Origin: Halogranum rubrum
GTDB taxonomy: Archaea > Halobacteriota > Halobacteria > Halobacteriales > Haloferacaceae
Reading direction: 5' to 3'
Assembly (NCBI RefSeq): GCF_900114455.1
Contig: NZ_FOTC01000001.1
Coordinates: forward strand, 521,058-585,057
DNA: 64,000 nt
Position 1 is the stretch's first letter. Each line of letters starts with the position of its first letter. Below, one piece after another: positions 42,071 through 50,823 of the stretch. The notes beneath the pieces were generated by a model that was not told the DNA's origin, made no database searches, and saw only the letters and a program-made list of their open reading frames with translations. The translations under genes and the position numbers were made by a program.

Positions 42071-43924
42071 TCACTCCCGGTCATCGAACTCACGCCGTTC
42101 CGCTGCGATGTTCGCCGCCAGTTCGTCGTAGTCGGGGAGCGGCCCGTAGTCGAACTCCGAGAGGTCCTCTCGGCTATCGCGAAGTTCCTCGCGGGCGTCG
42201 GCCGTCGCAGACTCGTCTACAGACCCGTCGTCGTCGACGACGACGCCGTACGCCGACTTCGCACTCGCCGCGGAGACGAGTCCCTGTCGGACCTCTCGGG
42301 CGACGACGGCGGCATCTCGGTCGAGCGGGTCACCCAGTCCGCCGCCCGCGGCCGTCCGGAAGACGAACTTGTCGCCGGCGCTGACCGCGACGTTCTCCGC
42401 CTTCGAGGGGAGTCGTTCTTCGGTGCCGTCGGTCCGAACGAGAACCTTCTCGCTCCTCTCGCCGTGCGTCCCGCCGTCGACGCCCCACGGGTAGGTGTGT
42501 GCGCGGTCGTCTTGGAACGTTATCGCGCCATCCTCTTCGAAGGTGTAGACCTTCGTGATGCCGTGGCCGCCGCGGAACTCGCCGGCACCGCCCGTATCTG
42601 CCCGCGTACTGTACTCGTCGATGGTCAGCGGGTAGTACGCCTCTTGATACTCGGCGGGAACGGTGCGGAACATCGGCCACCACGAGTGGCCGTCCAGTCC
42701 GTCACCGCCGGGGCGTGCCGGAATCCCTCCGTAGAGAATCTCCAGCATCTGGAACGAGTTCCCCTCGGAGTCGGTTCCGGCGTAGACGAGATTCGGCGAG
42801 GTGCCGTAACTGCCGGCGACACTGAAGCCGTCGATGAGTTTCGAGAACGTCGCCTGCAGGACGTCGAACTGCCGCGCCATGAGCGGAAGGCGATTCCCGA
42901 GGGCGGCGGGATACTCCGGTTGGACGACGCTCCCCTTCGGCAGGTTCACCTCGAAGAGGTCGTAGTAGCCGTCGTTGAAGGTGAGAAGCGGGTCGAACGC
43001 CATGATGAGAAACACCCCGACGAACATCTTGAACATCTTCTCGTTCAGGAGGAAGTTGACCGTGCCCGGTACCTGGTCGTCGGTGCCCTCCCAGTCGAGG
43101 TAGACGGTGTCGCCCTCGCGGTAGATTTCGAGGTGGAGTTTGATGGGGCCGTTGCCGAGGCCGTCGTCGTCGACGAAGTCCTCGAACGTGTAGCGTTCGC
43201 CTTCGGGGACGAACTCGCGGATGAGGTCTATCATCCCGTCGCGGGTTCGGTCGAGGATGGCGTCGGTCGCTTCCACGTACGTCTCTCGACCGAAGCGGTC
43301 ACAGAGTTCGCGTACCCGCGTCTCTGCTGCCTTCGTCCCGGCGGCGAGCGCCTTGATGTCGGCTTCGGCGTGGTCGGGGAGACGCGTGTTGTGCGCGAAC
43401 GTGTGGAGCAGTTCCTCGTCCAGCGTTCCCTCCTTGTAGAGTTTCACCGGCGGCAGTCGCATCCCCTCCTCGAAGATGGTGCGGGCGTTGACGGGCATGC
43501 TCCCCGGCGTCTTCCCGCCGACGTCCATCAGGTTCCCCCACTGACTGGAGAACCCGACGAGGTGACCCTCGTAGAAGATGGGCCGCAACAGCAGCATGTC
43601 GGGCGTGTGCGACAGCGCACCCGCACACATGTAGGGGTCGTTCGTCGCGATGACGTCGCCGTCGTTCAGGTCGTCCCACTCGAACGGCGAGTTCTCGATG
43701 ATGGTGTCGATGGCGCTCCCGAACTGTCCCATTACCATCCGCCCCTTTCCGTCGGCGATGAGCGGGAACTGGTCGGACTGCTCGCGGATGACCGGGCTGA
43801 TGGCCGTCGTCTCCAAGACGCGGTCCATCTCGTAGCGGGTGTTCGATAGCGTGCTCTCGATGATGTCTAAGGTCGTCGAGTCGACGTCGTGTTCGCCGAC
43901 GAATTCGGGTGTCTGGTCGCTCAT
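42071..43924 (-). CDS. hyuB: Hydantoinase B/oxoprolinase family, beta subunit
   Basis: 617 residues of the HyuB family: TISPVIREQSDQFPLIADGKGRMVMGQFGS, DVIATNDPYMCAGALSHTPDMLLLRPIF, MPVNARTIFEEGMRLPPVKLY and TGGAGEFRGGHGITKVY. It forms a complex with HyuA. Members are ATP-dependent hydantoinases, 5-oxoprolinases, caprolactamases or the larger subunit of acetone/acetophenone carboxylases. The ATG overlaps the hyuA stop (ATGA). Which reaction is run depends on the substrate, which the sequence does not show; the amidase next door favours a cyclic amide such as N-methylhydantoin. Confidence 0.9.
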   Translation of the reverse strand: MSDQTPEFVGEHDVDSTTLDIIESTLSNTRYEMDRVLETTAISPVIREQSDQFPLIADGKGRMVMGQFGSAIDTIIENSPFEWDDLNDGDVIATNDPYMCAGALSHTPDMLLLRPIFYEGHLVGFSSQWGNLMDVGGKTPGSMPVNARTIFEEGMRLPPVKLYKEGTLDEELLHTFAHNTRLPDHAEADIKALAAGTKAAETRVRELCDRFGRETYVEATDAILDRTRDGMIDLIREFVPEGERYTFEDFVDDDGLGNGPIKLHLEIYREGDTVYLDWEGTDDQVPGTVNFLLNEKMFKMFVGVFLIMAFDPLLTFNDGYYDLFEVNLPKGSVVQPEYPAALGNRLPLMARQFDVLQATFSKLIDGFSVAGSYGTSPNLVYAGTDSEGNSFQMLEILYGGIPARPGGDGLDGHSWWPMFRTVPAEYQEAYYPLTIDEYSTRADTGGAGEFRGGHGITKVYTFEEDGAITFQDDRAHTYPWGVDGGTHGERSEKVLVRTDGTEERLPSKAENVAVSAGDKFVFRTAAGGGLGDPLDRDAAVVAREVRQGLVSAASAKSAYGVVVDDDGSVDESATADAREELRDSREDLSEFDYGPLPDYDELAANIAAERREFDDRE

Positions 43925-45984
43925 TGGCTCTCTCCTCGGGTAATTTCGAGATTCTCGTACGAGTCTACGCGCGCCTCGTGGTTCGGTTGGACGACGACGG
44001 TGGAGTCGTCGTCGACGACGATAGCCGGACCGTCGATTCGGTTGCCCGGTCGTAACTGCCCACGGTCGTAGATGGGGGTGTCGTGGTACGACTCGTCGAA
44101 GTAGACCTCGTGACTCCCGGTTCGTGCGTCGCTCGCGTCTTCGCCGCCGAGTTCGTGTTCGACGAGTGTGACACCGTCGACGGCACCTTTACCGACGATT
44201 CGGAGGTTGGCGATTTCGAGGGGCGCGTCGAGCGAGAAGCCGAAGCGCTGGTCGTGGCGTCGTTCGAAGTCGGCTTTGATCTCGTCGAGACCCGTCTCAC
44301 GCTGGAGATTCTCGACGTCGACCGGAATCGACATCTGGATGTCCTGTCGGTAGTACCGGCAGTCCGCGAAGTACTCGAACGACTGGTCGTCGTCCGAGAC
44401 GCCCTCGGAGTCGAGCCAGTCGGCGGCTTCGTCTCGAATCGCGTAGAGTCGTTCGGCGACGTCGGTGCCGGTGACGTCCTCGTCGGTCTCCAGATACGTC
44501 TCGGAGAACTCGTTTTGGATGTCGCTCGTGAGGAAGCCGAACGCACTCATCACACCCGGTCCCGGCGGGACGAGCAGTGGGTACGCTCCCATGACGTCCG
44601 CGAGGGCGTTCGCGTGCATCGGTCCGGCACCGCCGAACGCGACGAGTCCGAACTCGCGGGGGTCGTATCCGCGCTCGACGGAGACGACCCGGAGCGCGCC
44701 GTGCATGTTCTCGTTGACCAGGTCGACGATAGCCTGTGCAGCCTCTTCGACGGAGGTGCCCCGCTCGTCTGCCACCGTCTCGATTGCCTCGCGAGCGGCG
44801 TCTCGGTCGAGGTCCATCCGCCCGCCGAGTTGGACAGACGGCGGAATCCGTCCGAGGACGACGTTCGCGTCGGTGACGGTCGGTTCCGTCCCCCCTCGTC
44901 CGTAGCACGCTGGTCCGGGGTCCGCCCCCGCACTCTCTGGACCGACCTGCAGTGCCCCGGAGAGTTGGACGCGTGCAATCGACCCGCCGCCCGCACCGAC
45001 GGTGGTCACGTCGACACCGCGCGATTTGAACTCTCGATACCCCACCTTCGTCTCTCGGGTCGACTCCGGCGTCCCGCCTTCGACGAGTGAGACGTCCGTC
45101 GACGTTCCACCCATATCGAGGGTGAGCACGTCCGGGACACCCTTCTTGCTCGCGATGGTCGCCGCGCCGACGACACCACCGGAGGGACCAGACAGCGCGA
45201 GTTCGACGGGGCGATGTTTCGCCGCCTCGGAGCTCATCAACCCGCCGTCCGAGCGGACGACGTTCATCGTTGCGCTCGAACCGGAGTCGCGCAGTGAGGC
45301 GTCGAGGTCGTCGAGATAGTCGATGACCTTCGGACGAGCGTAGTCGTTGATGACCGTCGTCAGGGTCCGCTCGTACTCGCCGTACTCGGGCACGATTTCC
45401 GACGAGATAGAGACTGGAAGGTCTGGATACTCCTCGGTGACGACGTCGCGGACGGCCCGCTCGTGGGCGGGGTTGAGATACGAGTTCATCAGCGCGATGG
45501 TGAGTGATTCGATACCCGACTCGTACAGGTCGGCGACGTGCTCACGTATCTCCGTCTCGTCGATGGGTTCGACTTCGGTACCGTCCGGTGACGAGATTCG
45601 CCCCGAGACACTTCGCGTGTCGACGAGGTCGGCCAGTGGGTCCGGTTTCTCCATCCCCATCCAGCCGTAGAGTGGGCCCGGTGTCCACGCTCGCGCGAGG
45701 TGGAGGATGTGCTCGTGCCCAGCCGTGGTGATGAGACCGACCCGAGCACCCGTCTCCTCCAGCAACATGTTCGTGACGACAGTCGTCCCGTGAAAGAGCA
45801 AGTCGAGTTCGGCGACGGTGGTCCCTGCCTTCTCGGTCGCTTCCCTGATACCCGTGACGACGCCGTTCGACGGGTTGTCCGGCGTCGAGAGCACCTTGTC
45901 TATCGTCAGTTCCTGCGACTCGCCGTCGAAGACGATGACGTCGGTGAACGTTCCACCGACGTCTACCCCTAGATTGTGTGTCAT
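43921..45984 (-). CDS. hyuA: Hydantoinase A/oxoprolinase family, alpha subunit (ATP-binding)
   Basis: 687 residues from the ATG at 45984, which gives the family N-terminus LGVDVGGTFTDVIVFDG (ASKHA-type phosphate-binding loop); the longer upstream frame has no homology features. LFHGTTVVTNMLLEETGARVGLITTAGHEHIL, the second nucleotide motif LTLDMGGTSTDVSLVEGG, and AFGGAGPMHANALADVMG all match HyuA. It uses ATP to activate the ring amide or a carboxylation substrate together with HyuB. First gene of a five-to-six gene minus-strand operon. Confidence 0.92.
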   Translation of the reverse strand: MTHNLGVDVGGTFTDVIVFDGESQELTIDKVLSTPDNPSNGVVTGIREATEKAGTTVAELDLLFHGTTVVTNMLLEETGARVGLITTAGHEHILHLARAWTPGPLYGWMGMEKPDPLADLVDTRSVSGRISSPDGTEVEPIDETEIREHVADLYESGIESLTIALMNSYLNPAHERAVRDVVTEEYPDLPVSISSEIVPEYGEYERTLTTVINDYARPKVIDYLDDLDASLRDSGSSATMNVVRSDGGLMSSEAAKHRPVELALSGPSGGVVGAATIASKKGVPDVLTLDMGGTSTDVSLVEGGTPESTRETKVGYREFKSRGVDVTTVGAGGGSIARVQLSGALQVGPESAGADPGPACYGRGGTEPTVTDANVVLGRIPPSVQLGGRMDLDRDAAREAIETVADERGTSVEEAAQAIVDLVNENMHGALRVVSVERGYDPREFGLVAFGGAGPMHANALADVMGAYPLLVPPGPGVMSAFGFLTSDIQNEFSETYLETDEDVTGTDVAERLYAIRDEAADWLDSEGVSDDDQSFEYFADCRYYRQDIQMSIPVDVENLQRETGLDEIKADFERRHDQRFGFSLDAPLEIANLRIVGKGAVDGVTLVEHELGGEDASDARTGSHEVYFDESYHDTPIYDRGQLRPGNRIDGPAIVVDDDSTVVVQPNHEARVDSYENLEITRGESQ

Positions 45985-46172
45985 ACGGTAACTACCCAAC
46001 AGTCTGTTTGGGGAAAATAGGCTAAACGTTCCCCCCACACTTGTTGGTCGTATATCCGCCACCGTCTCTGATCGCCAGACAGAGACGCTACGACGGTCTA
46101 CTCGCACACTCGAAGGTGTCCGGGACGAATCTGTCGTTCAGGGCGACTTCAGACGATGTAGAGTGACGTAGG

Positions 46173-46199
46173 GCAACTCAGAGTGAGTTGCGCAACTCA
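46173..46199. repeat. Triple-arm inverted repeat between convergently spaced minus-strand genes
   Basis: GCAACTCA-GAG-TGAGTTGC (46173-46191) is a perfect hairpin. Its right arm also pairs with the next bases as a 16-base palindrome, TGAGTTGCGCAACTCA (46184-46199), which overlaps the end of the 72-residue gene. Two alternative hairpins share one arm. It could be a terminator, a switch or a protein site. Confidence 0.55.
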
Positions 46200-46415
46200 A
46201 GGTAACCGGAGTAGACCGTCGACTTCGTAGAGATACCCCTTCTGGAGGAGTTCCGTGAGGACGGCCGCCGCGTCGTCGTCGGTGAACTCGCGGTCCGCGA
46301 GACGGGACTCGGCTGTCGAGCGTGACAACCCTGTACTCGTGGCTTCGATCTCAGGCCGAAGCAGGTCGAGTGCCTCCTCGGCGCTCGCACTGAGCGGTGT
46401 CCGACTGTTCCGCAT
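46197..46415 (-). CDS. Small hypothetical protein, 72 aa, haloarchaeal type
   Basis: Helical acidic protein, residues 8-72 readable as a small winged-helix-like unit (EEALDLLRPEIEATSTGLSRSTAESRLADREFTDDDAAAVLTELLQKGYLYEVDGLLRLP). The last LLQKGYLYEVDGLLRL resembles a wing. It is a good candidate for a DNA-binding protein, but no family is recognised. Two copies of TACAATGCGG (minus strand, 46437-46446 and 46410-46419) precede the start, the second containing the ATG. The gene end overlaps the hairpin at 46173-46199. Confidence 0.6.
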   Translation of the reverse strand: MRNSRTPLSASAEEALDLLRPEIEATSTGLSRSTAESRLADREFTDDDAAAVLTELLQKGYLYEVDGLLRLP

Positions 46416-46574
46416 TGTATGGGTATTTCCGCTTTACCGCATTGTAGGTTCGGGTCGGTGAAAGTGGTCGTGACTGGTCAACGTGGGCTACTCTCTGCTC
46501 ACACACCTCACGACGTGAGTGAACAGAACCCACGCAGGAAAGCTTATCTCGTCTGCTCGCGCCGAATACAGTCA

Positions 46575-46673
46575 ATGTACCAACACTGTTCGACGTGTGC
46601 TACACGTGCCGCAACTCAGTACTTCGACCGCTGTCCGACCTGCCTGTACGTCCCGCCGCACGGGGCCGACTGA
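46575..46673 (+). CDS. CPxC-type zinc microprotein, 32 aa
   Basis: Read from ATG 46575 to TGA 46671-46673: MYQHCSTCATRAATQYFDRC then PTCLYVPPHGAD. Two CxxC pairs make a zinc-ribbon-like microprotein of the CPxCG-related kind common in haloarchaea. The box AAAGCTTATC at about 46538-46547 lies about 28 bases before the ATG, so the message should be leaderless, which supports this start over the longer upstream frame. Function unknown; related microproteins affect motility, biofilm or stress responses. Confidence 0.7.
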   Translation: MYQHCSTCATRAATQYFDRCPTCLYVPPHGAD

Positions 46674-46755
46674 GACGACTGTCCTGTTACGGAGCGATAT
46701 GTACTGACGCCTCGGGAGCGTGAGCTACATCCCGTTGCGACTCGTTCGTCCCGGC

Positions 46756-47286
46756 ATGGGTTGGGTCAAACGCCACCTCCTCGTCACTTCGTTCGTCGGC
46801 CTCCTCCTGTCGGTGGGTCTCCTTACGGCGCTCGTCGGCTATCTCGGCGTCGTCGTCTACGCGGCACTCGTGAGCGGTGGCTCCATCGTCGGACCGCTCC
46901 TCGAACTCGCGCTTCCCTTTCTGCTCGGCGTCGCCGTCCTCCTCACGACTGCGACGCTGTCGGGTGTCGGGTTCGCCGTCGCCGTCCTGCGGCGACTCTC
47001 CCTCCCGCGGAGTGAGCGCGTCCACGCTGTCGTCGACCACGTCGAACGCGAGTACTCGCCACTGAGCTCGGTCGTCTTCGCCGACTTTCTCGCCCCACCG
47101 GAACCCTCCGCCGACGAACGAGCGGAACGAGCACTCGCCGATCTGAAACAGCAGTACGTCGAGGGTGACCTCACCGAAGCGGAGTTCGAACGGAAAGTCG
47201 ACCGCCTCGTCGCCACCGACTCGGTGGACGAGGCCCGCGCGGACCGAGAGCGTCGCCTCGTCCACGAGCGTGAGCAGTCGCGCTGA
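46756..47286 (+). CDS. Membrane protein with C-terminal SHOCT domain
   Basis: 176 residues from the ATG at 46756, preferred over an upstream GTG at 46720. Two strong transmembrane helices (LLVTSFVGLLLSVGLLTALVGYLGVVVYAAL and LLELALPFLLGVAVLLTTATLSGVGFAVAVL), a linker, then the SHOCT motif ALADLKQQYVEGDLTEAEFERKVDRL, a short oligomerisation domain. Such proteins are widespread but unassigned. Divergent small genes lie upstream; it is monocistronic. Confidence 0.8.
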   Translation: MGWVKRHLLVTSFVGLLLSVGLLTALVGYLGVVVYAALVSGGSIVGPLLELALPFLLGVAVLLTTATLSGVGFAVAVLRRLSLPRSERVHAVVDHVEREYSPLSSVVFADFLAPPEPSADERAERALADLKQQYVEGDLTEAEFERKVDRLVATDSVDEARADRERRLVHEREQSR

Positions 47287-47366
47287 ACGCGTCGCTATGG
47301 GCGACTGTCGAGGCTCCCCGAACCACCCCCAACGGTTATCTTCGAGAAGGCTGTTACACAGAACCT

Positions 47367-47696
47367 ATGAGTGCTATCGCCCCCGCACCTCCATACGGGG
47401 CACCGGACCCGTCCGTCCCCAGCCACGTCGGTCAGTCAGCGACGGCGTCGGCTGGCGGTATCCCGACGGCGAACTGTGCAGTGTGTGCCGAGACGTTGTA
47501 CGAAGGCATGCGCGTGACCGGCTATCTCCGAACCGGCGACGACGTGCGCGACATCGCCGTCGCGTGTGAGACGTGCAGCGACCGACTTGACGTTCCCAAG
47601 ACCGACTCCGCACGGTACGAGGTGTTCTCCGGAAGTCTCGTTCCGAACACCGTGTTCACTGGCTTCGAGTACCTCTACGTCGACACCACGGTCTAA
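47367..47696 (+). CDS. Hypothetical zinc-ribbon protein, 109 aa
   Basis: Not assigned to a family. A Pro/Ala/Ser-rich N-terminus of about 35 residues precedes a compact domain with two Cys pairs (NCAVCAE and CETCSD) separated by beta strands (GMRVTGYLRTGDDVRDIAVA), so it probably binds zinc. It ends with GSLVPNTVFTGFEYLYVDTTV. It has no signal or membrane helix. The gene is monocistronic, with an open start at ATG 47367. Confidence 0.65.
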   Translation: MSAIAPAPPYGAPDPSVPSHVGQSATASAGGIPTANCAVCAETLYEGMRVTGYLRTGDDVRDIAVACETCSDRLDVPKTDSARYEVFSGSLVPNTVFTGFEYLYVDTTV

Positions 47697-47768
47697 AACG
47701 CGACCCCTTTTTCCGTCTATACCGCTGGAAGCACAGCGCTTTTCGACTCCCCGCGAGTCGGCCTCGAC

Positions 47769-48839
47769 ATGACTGACTCCGCGGTGGAAAGTGAGCAGGC
47801 GAGTGATGGGACTAGCGAGACAGAAACCCTCCGAGTCGGTGTCGTCGGCGGCGGGTTCATCGGAACGGCAGTCGGCGGCGAGTTCGTCGAACACGAAGAC
47901 GCCAGTGTCGTCGCACTCGTCGACATCGACGAGTCGGTGCTCGAAGAGGCCGGTGCCGAACTCGGCGTCGACGACGCCTCGCGGTACACCGACTACGAGG
48001 CGATGCTCGACACCGAGACGCTCGACGCCGTCCTCATTGGGACGCCGCACACGCTGCACTACGACCAGATTCTCGCGGCGTTCGACCAGGACCTGCACGT
48101 CCTCTGTGACAAGCCGCTCACGACGGACCTCGACGACGCCCGTGACCTCGTCGAACGCGACGCCGAGCGTGACGAGGTGCTGATGGTCGGCTACCAGCGA
48201 CACTTCTACGAGGGGTTCATCCGCGCTCGCGACCTGTGGGCACAAGAAGACCGCGAACCCCGTTGGATCACGGCCGAAGTCTGTCAGTACTGGGTCGACC
48301 GATTCGAGGGGACGTGGCGACAGAACCCCGACCTCTCGGGCGGCGGCTATCTGTACGACACGGGCAGTCACCTGCTCGACTGTATCCTCTGGAGTACCCG
48401 ACTCACGCCCGAGGCCGTCTCGGCGAGCATGGACTTCATCGACGACGAGGAGCGCGTCGACGGCCGCGCGAACGTCACGGTTCGGTTCACGAACGGGGCG
48501 ACGGCGTCTATCTCGCTCTCGGGTGAGACACCGTGTATGCGTGAGGACGTCCGAATGTGGGACGAGGAGGGTGCCGTCACGCTCGACAGCCAGGACTGGG
48601 AGCCGAACCGATACGTCGAAATCGACGACGAGAGCGGCGAGTACCGACCGAAACTGGCTCGTACCGACCGACAGACCAAGGTCGAAGCGTTCGTCGAGTC
48701 GATTCAGACCGGCGAGGAACCGGCGGCGACGGCGCTCGACGGTCTGCGCGTGACGGCCGTCACCGAGGCGGCTTACGAGTCTGCCAAAGGCGACGGCTCG
48801 TTCGTCGACATCGACCCCGACGACGTGAGACTGGAGTAA
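47769..48839 (+). CDS. Gfo/Idh/MocA-family NAD(P)-dependent oxidoreductase
   Basis: 356 residues. A polar acidic N-terminus leads to the Rossmann dinucleotide motif RVGVVGGGFIGTAVGGEF. VLIGTPHTLHYDQILAAFDQDLHVLCDKPLTT gives the family EKP-like motif as CDKP. DTGSHLLDCILW includes the substrate-site Asp and His. Acts on a sugar, inositol or related alcohol, substrate not deducible. Monocistronic with no sugar transporter nearby. Confidence 0.9.
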   Translation: MTDSAVESEQASDGTSETETLRVGVVGGGFIGTAVGGEFVEHEDASVVALVDIDESVLEEAGAELGVDDASRYTDYEAMLDTETLDAVLIGTPHTLHYDQILAAFDQDLHVLCDKPLTTDLDDARDLVERDAERDEVLMVGYQRHFYEGFIRARDLWAQEDREPRWITAEVCQYWVDRFEGTWRQNPDLSGGGYLYDTGSHLLDCILWSTRLTPEAVSASMDFIDDEERVDGRANVTVRFTNGATASISLSGETPCMREDVRMWDEEGAVTLDSQDWEPNRYVEIDDESGEYRPKLARTDRQTKVEAFVESIQTGEEPAATALDGLRVTAVTEAAYESAKGDGSFVDIDPDDVRLE

Positions 48840-48903
48840 CGGTTCGCGACGGACGCGAGAAACTCCTCCAGTGGAGCCGTCCGTCTCGCTCGCACTTCGG
48901 TCT

Positions 48904-49494
48904 TCACTCGGTGCTTTCCGGTCTGTCACTCGCCGTCCGCGAAGACCGCCGTCGGAGTGTGAAGAGGGCCGTCGACCCAACGAGAATCAACCCGAGGCCG
49001 AACAGGAGACCGAGCACCCACGCGGCCGTGCTGGGCCACGAGACGACGAGCAGTGCGGCGATGGCGACGAGTGCGACACCGACCAGTGCGGAACGCAGTT
49101 CCGTCGTTCCACGGACGACACCGACGAGTCGGCCGACGGCGTCGAGGAGGAGCAGTACGGCGAGGAGAGACGAGAGCCGAGTCGGTTCCAGCGGGAAGAC
49201 GACGAGGAGGATGCCGACGAGAACGTACCCCGTCGCCCGGAGTGCCTCCGAGAGGACGAGTCGGATGTCGGCCGTCGGCTGATGTTTCAGCGACTCTATG
49301 CGAGCGACACCGAGGACGACGAGCAGTATCCCGAGCCAGAGGCCGAGGAGTGCTCCGGTGAGAAGCGGCATCGCGACGGCGACGACACCGACAGCGATGG
49401 CGATGACACCGACCGTCGCCCCGACGTCGTCACCTGCCGGAGTGGTCGACGCGACGTGTGTGGGGTCGCCGGTGTCGTCAGTAACTGACCTCAT
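48904..49494 (-). CDS. HdeD-family membrane protein
   Basis: 196 residues from the ATG at 49494. Six short transmembrane helices arranged as three pairs, the DUF308/HdeD pattern (AVGVVAVAMPLLTGALLGLWLGILLVVLGVARI, LRATGYVLVGILLVVFPL, STAAWVLGLLFGLGLILVGSTALF). HdeD is linked to acid stress in enterobacteria; the archaeal role is unknown. The ATG overlaps the stop of the next upstream gene (ATGA), so it is last in a three-gene membrane operon. A second HdeD-type gene lies at 50824-51441. Confidence 0.82.
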   Translation of the reverse strand: MRSVTDDTGDPTHVASTTPAGDDVGATVGVIAIAVGVVAVAMPLLTGALLGLWLGILLVVLGVARIESLKHQPTADIRLVLSEALRATGYVLVGILLVVFPLEPTRLSSLLAVLLLLDAVGRLVGVVRGTTELRSALVGVALVAIAALLVVSWPSTAAWVLGLLFGLGLILVGSTALFTLRRRSSRTASDRPESTE

Positions 49495-50171
49495 CGGTTG
49501 GCTGACCTCGCGTCGAGTCGAGCGGCCAACTGCTCTGAGAGCCCCGTGAGATACGCTGTCCCGAAGAGCGCGACCACCAGCCCACCGGCGGTGTCGTACA
49601 TCAAGTCGAACACCGTGTCGTCCAGCCCGAACTGAGTGAGCACCTGCGCAGTCCCGAACAGCCGGGCCGCTTCGCCGATTGCGAACTCCAGTAGTTCCCA
49701 GACGACGCCGAACGCCATAGTGAACAGTAGGAGACAGACGAAGGTGAACGTCGGCGTGAGACGAACGCCGTCCACGTGCTTTTCGACTGCTCGGAGGGTC
49801 GCGTAGGCGGCCCCTGCGACCAGTGACGCAGAGAACAGATGCGTGAGGTGGTCCCACCACCAAATCGCTTGATACGGGCTGAGAAACTCCAACCCCGGGA
49901 GCGGGAGTGTTCCCAGTGCGTGGAGGAACATCGCAGTCGTAATCCACAACACGAGACCGACGTTCATGGTGATTCGGTAGTTCCGTTCGAGATACGTCGG
50001 TGCCAGCGTCACGAGGAGGCCGACGCCAGCGTTGACGACGACGCCCACGTTCCCGTACCACAGACCGAGTCCGAGGATGAGGACGATGACTGCCTGCAAC
50101 GCGCGGACGAGGCGACGTTCCCATCGCTCCGTGCGGTGATGCCGTGACTGGTTCGTGTTCTTGGTGCTCAT
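49491..50171 (-). CDS. Membrane protein, 226 aa, DUF2238-like
   Basis: From the ATG at 50171. About six to seven hydrophobic segments. The stretch IWWWDHLTHLFSASLVAGAAYA with WDHLTH resembles DUF2238-type integral membrane proteins of the YjdF kind, and GVVWELLEFAIGE and DTVFDLMYDTAGGLVVALFG are also like that family. Function is unknown. It overlaps the genes on both sides by ATGA, so it sits in a coupled trio. Confidence 0.75.
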   Translation of the reverse strand: MSTKNTNQSRHHRTERWERRLVRALQAVIVLILGLGLWYGNVGVVVNAGVGLLVTLAPTYLERNYRITMNVGLVLWITTAMFLHALGTLPLPGLEFLSPYQAIWWWDHLTHLFSASLVAGAAYATLRAVEKHVDGVRLTPTFTFVCLLLFTMAFGVVWELLEFAIGEAARLFGTAQVLTQFGLDDTVFDLMYDTAGGLVVALFGTAYLTGLSEQLAARLDARSANR

Positions 50172-50770
50172 ACGACCTCCTGTTCGTCGGGAGCACGTCC
50201 CGCTCGGGCGGTGTCCGGATGGTGAGTGAAGTACCATCGGAACCCGAGTCCGGCGAGCAACCCTGCGACGGCCGCTGCGGTGAACGCGTACATGAGTTCT
50301 TGGTTCGTCTCGAAGAACGCCGTCCCGAAGTACTGACTCGACAGCGCCGACCCGACAGCCCAGAACCCGACGAGTCCGAGCGTCGCCATGACGACGACAC
50401 CGACTGCGAAGGTGGGCGTCATCCGGACGGGCGTCACCATCTGGAGCGCGGTGACGACGAGCATCGCGAGCGTCGCCACCGAAATCCCCACGACGACTTC
50501 GAAGAGGAACGACGGTTGAGAGACGCGGACGAGAAGCGGGATGGCGGCGACGAGCACCATCGGCCACGGCATCGTCCGTTTCCACGACCGGTGGACGACT
50601 GCCGGAACGGCGACGGTGACGACGACAGCCGAAGCGAGCATCACGTCGACGAGTCCGACTCGGAAGAAGGCGGCAACAGCCGTCGCTGTCACTATCGCGA
50701 CCAGCGCCCAGACGACGACAGCGTTGGTGGTCGAGTCGGTGACGAACCACTCGTTTTCCGCGTCACTCAT
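50168..50770 (-). CDS. Membrane protein, 200 aa, hypothetical
   Basis: From the ATG at 50770. About six transmembrane segments. The pattern SWKRTMPWPMVLVAAIPLLVRV and MTPTFAVGVVVMATLGLVGFWAVGSALSSQYFG parallels that of its downstream neighbour (LTPTFTFVCLLLFTMAFGVVWELLEF), so the two may be related paralogues or subunits. Not recognised. The stop overlaps the next start by ATGA. Confidence 0.65.
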   Translation of the reverse strand: MSDAENEWFVTDSTTNAVVVWALVAIVTATAVAAFFRVGLVDVMLASAVVVTVAVPAVVHRSWKRTMPWPMVLVAAIPLLVRVSQPSFLFEVVVGISVATLAMLVVTALQMVTPVRMTPTFAVGVVVMATLGLVGFWAVGSALSSQYFGTAFFETNQELMYAFTAAAVAGLLAGLGFRWYFTHHPDTARAGRAPDEQEVV

Positions 50771-50823
50771 CGTCACTCCCGGCTTCGAGCCAAAAAACGA
50801 AACTCCCGTCGACGACGAACCGC

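Noticed and set aside
40769-43849. A 1026-residue plus-strand open frame across the hyuB and CoA transferase genes
   Set aside because: It is the antisense of hyuB, the amidase and the CoA transferase, which have clear family motifs. Long antisense frames are a known effect of high GC at third positions.
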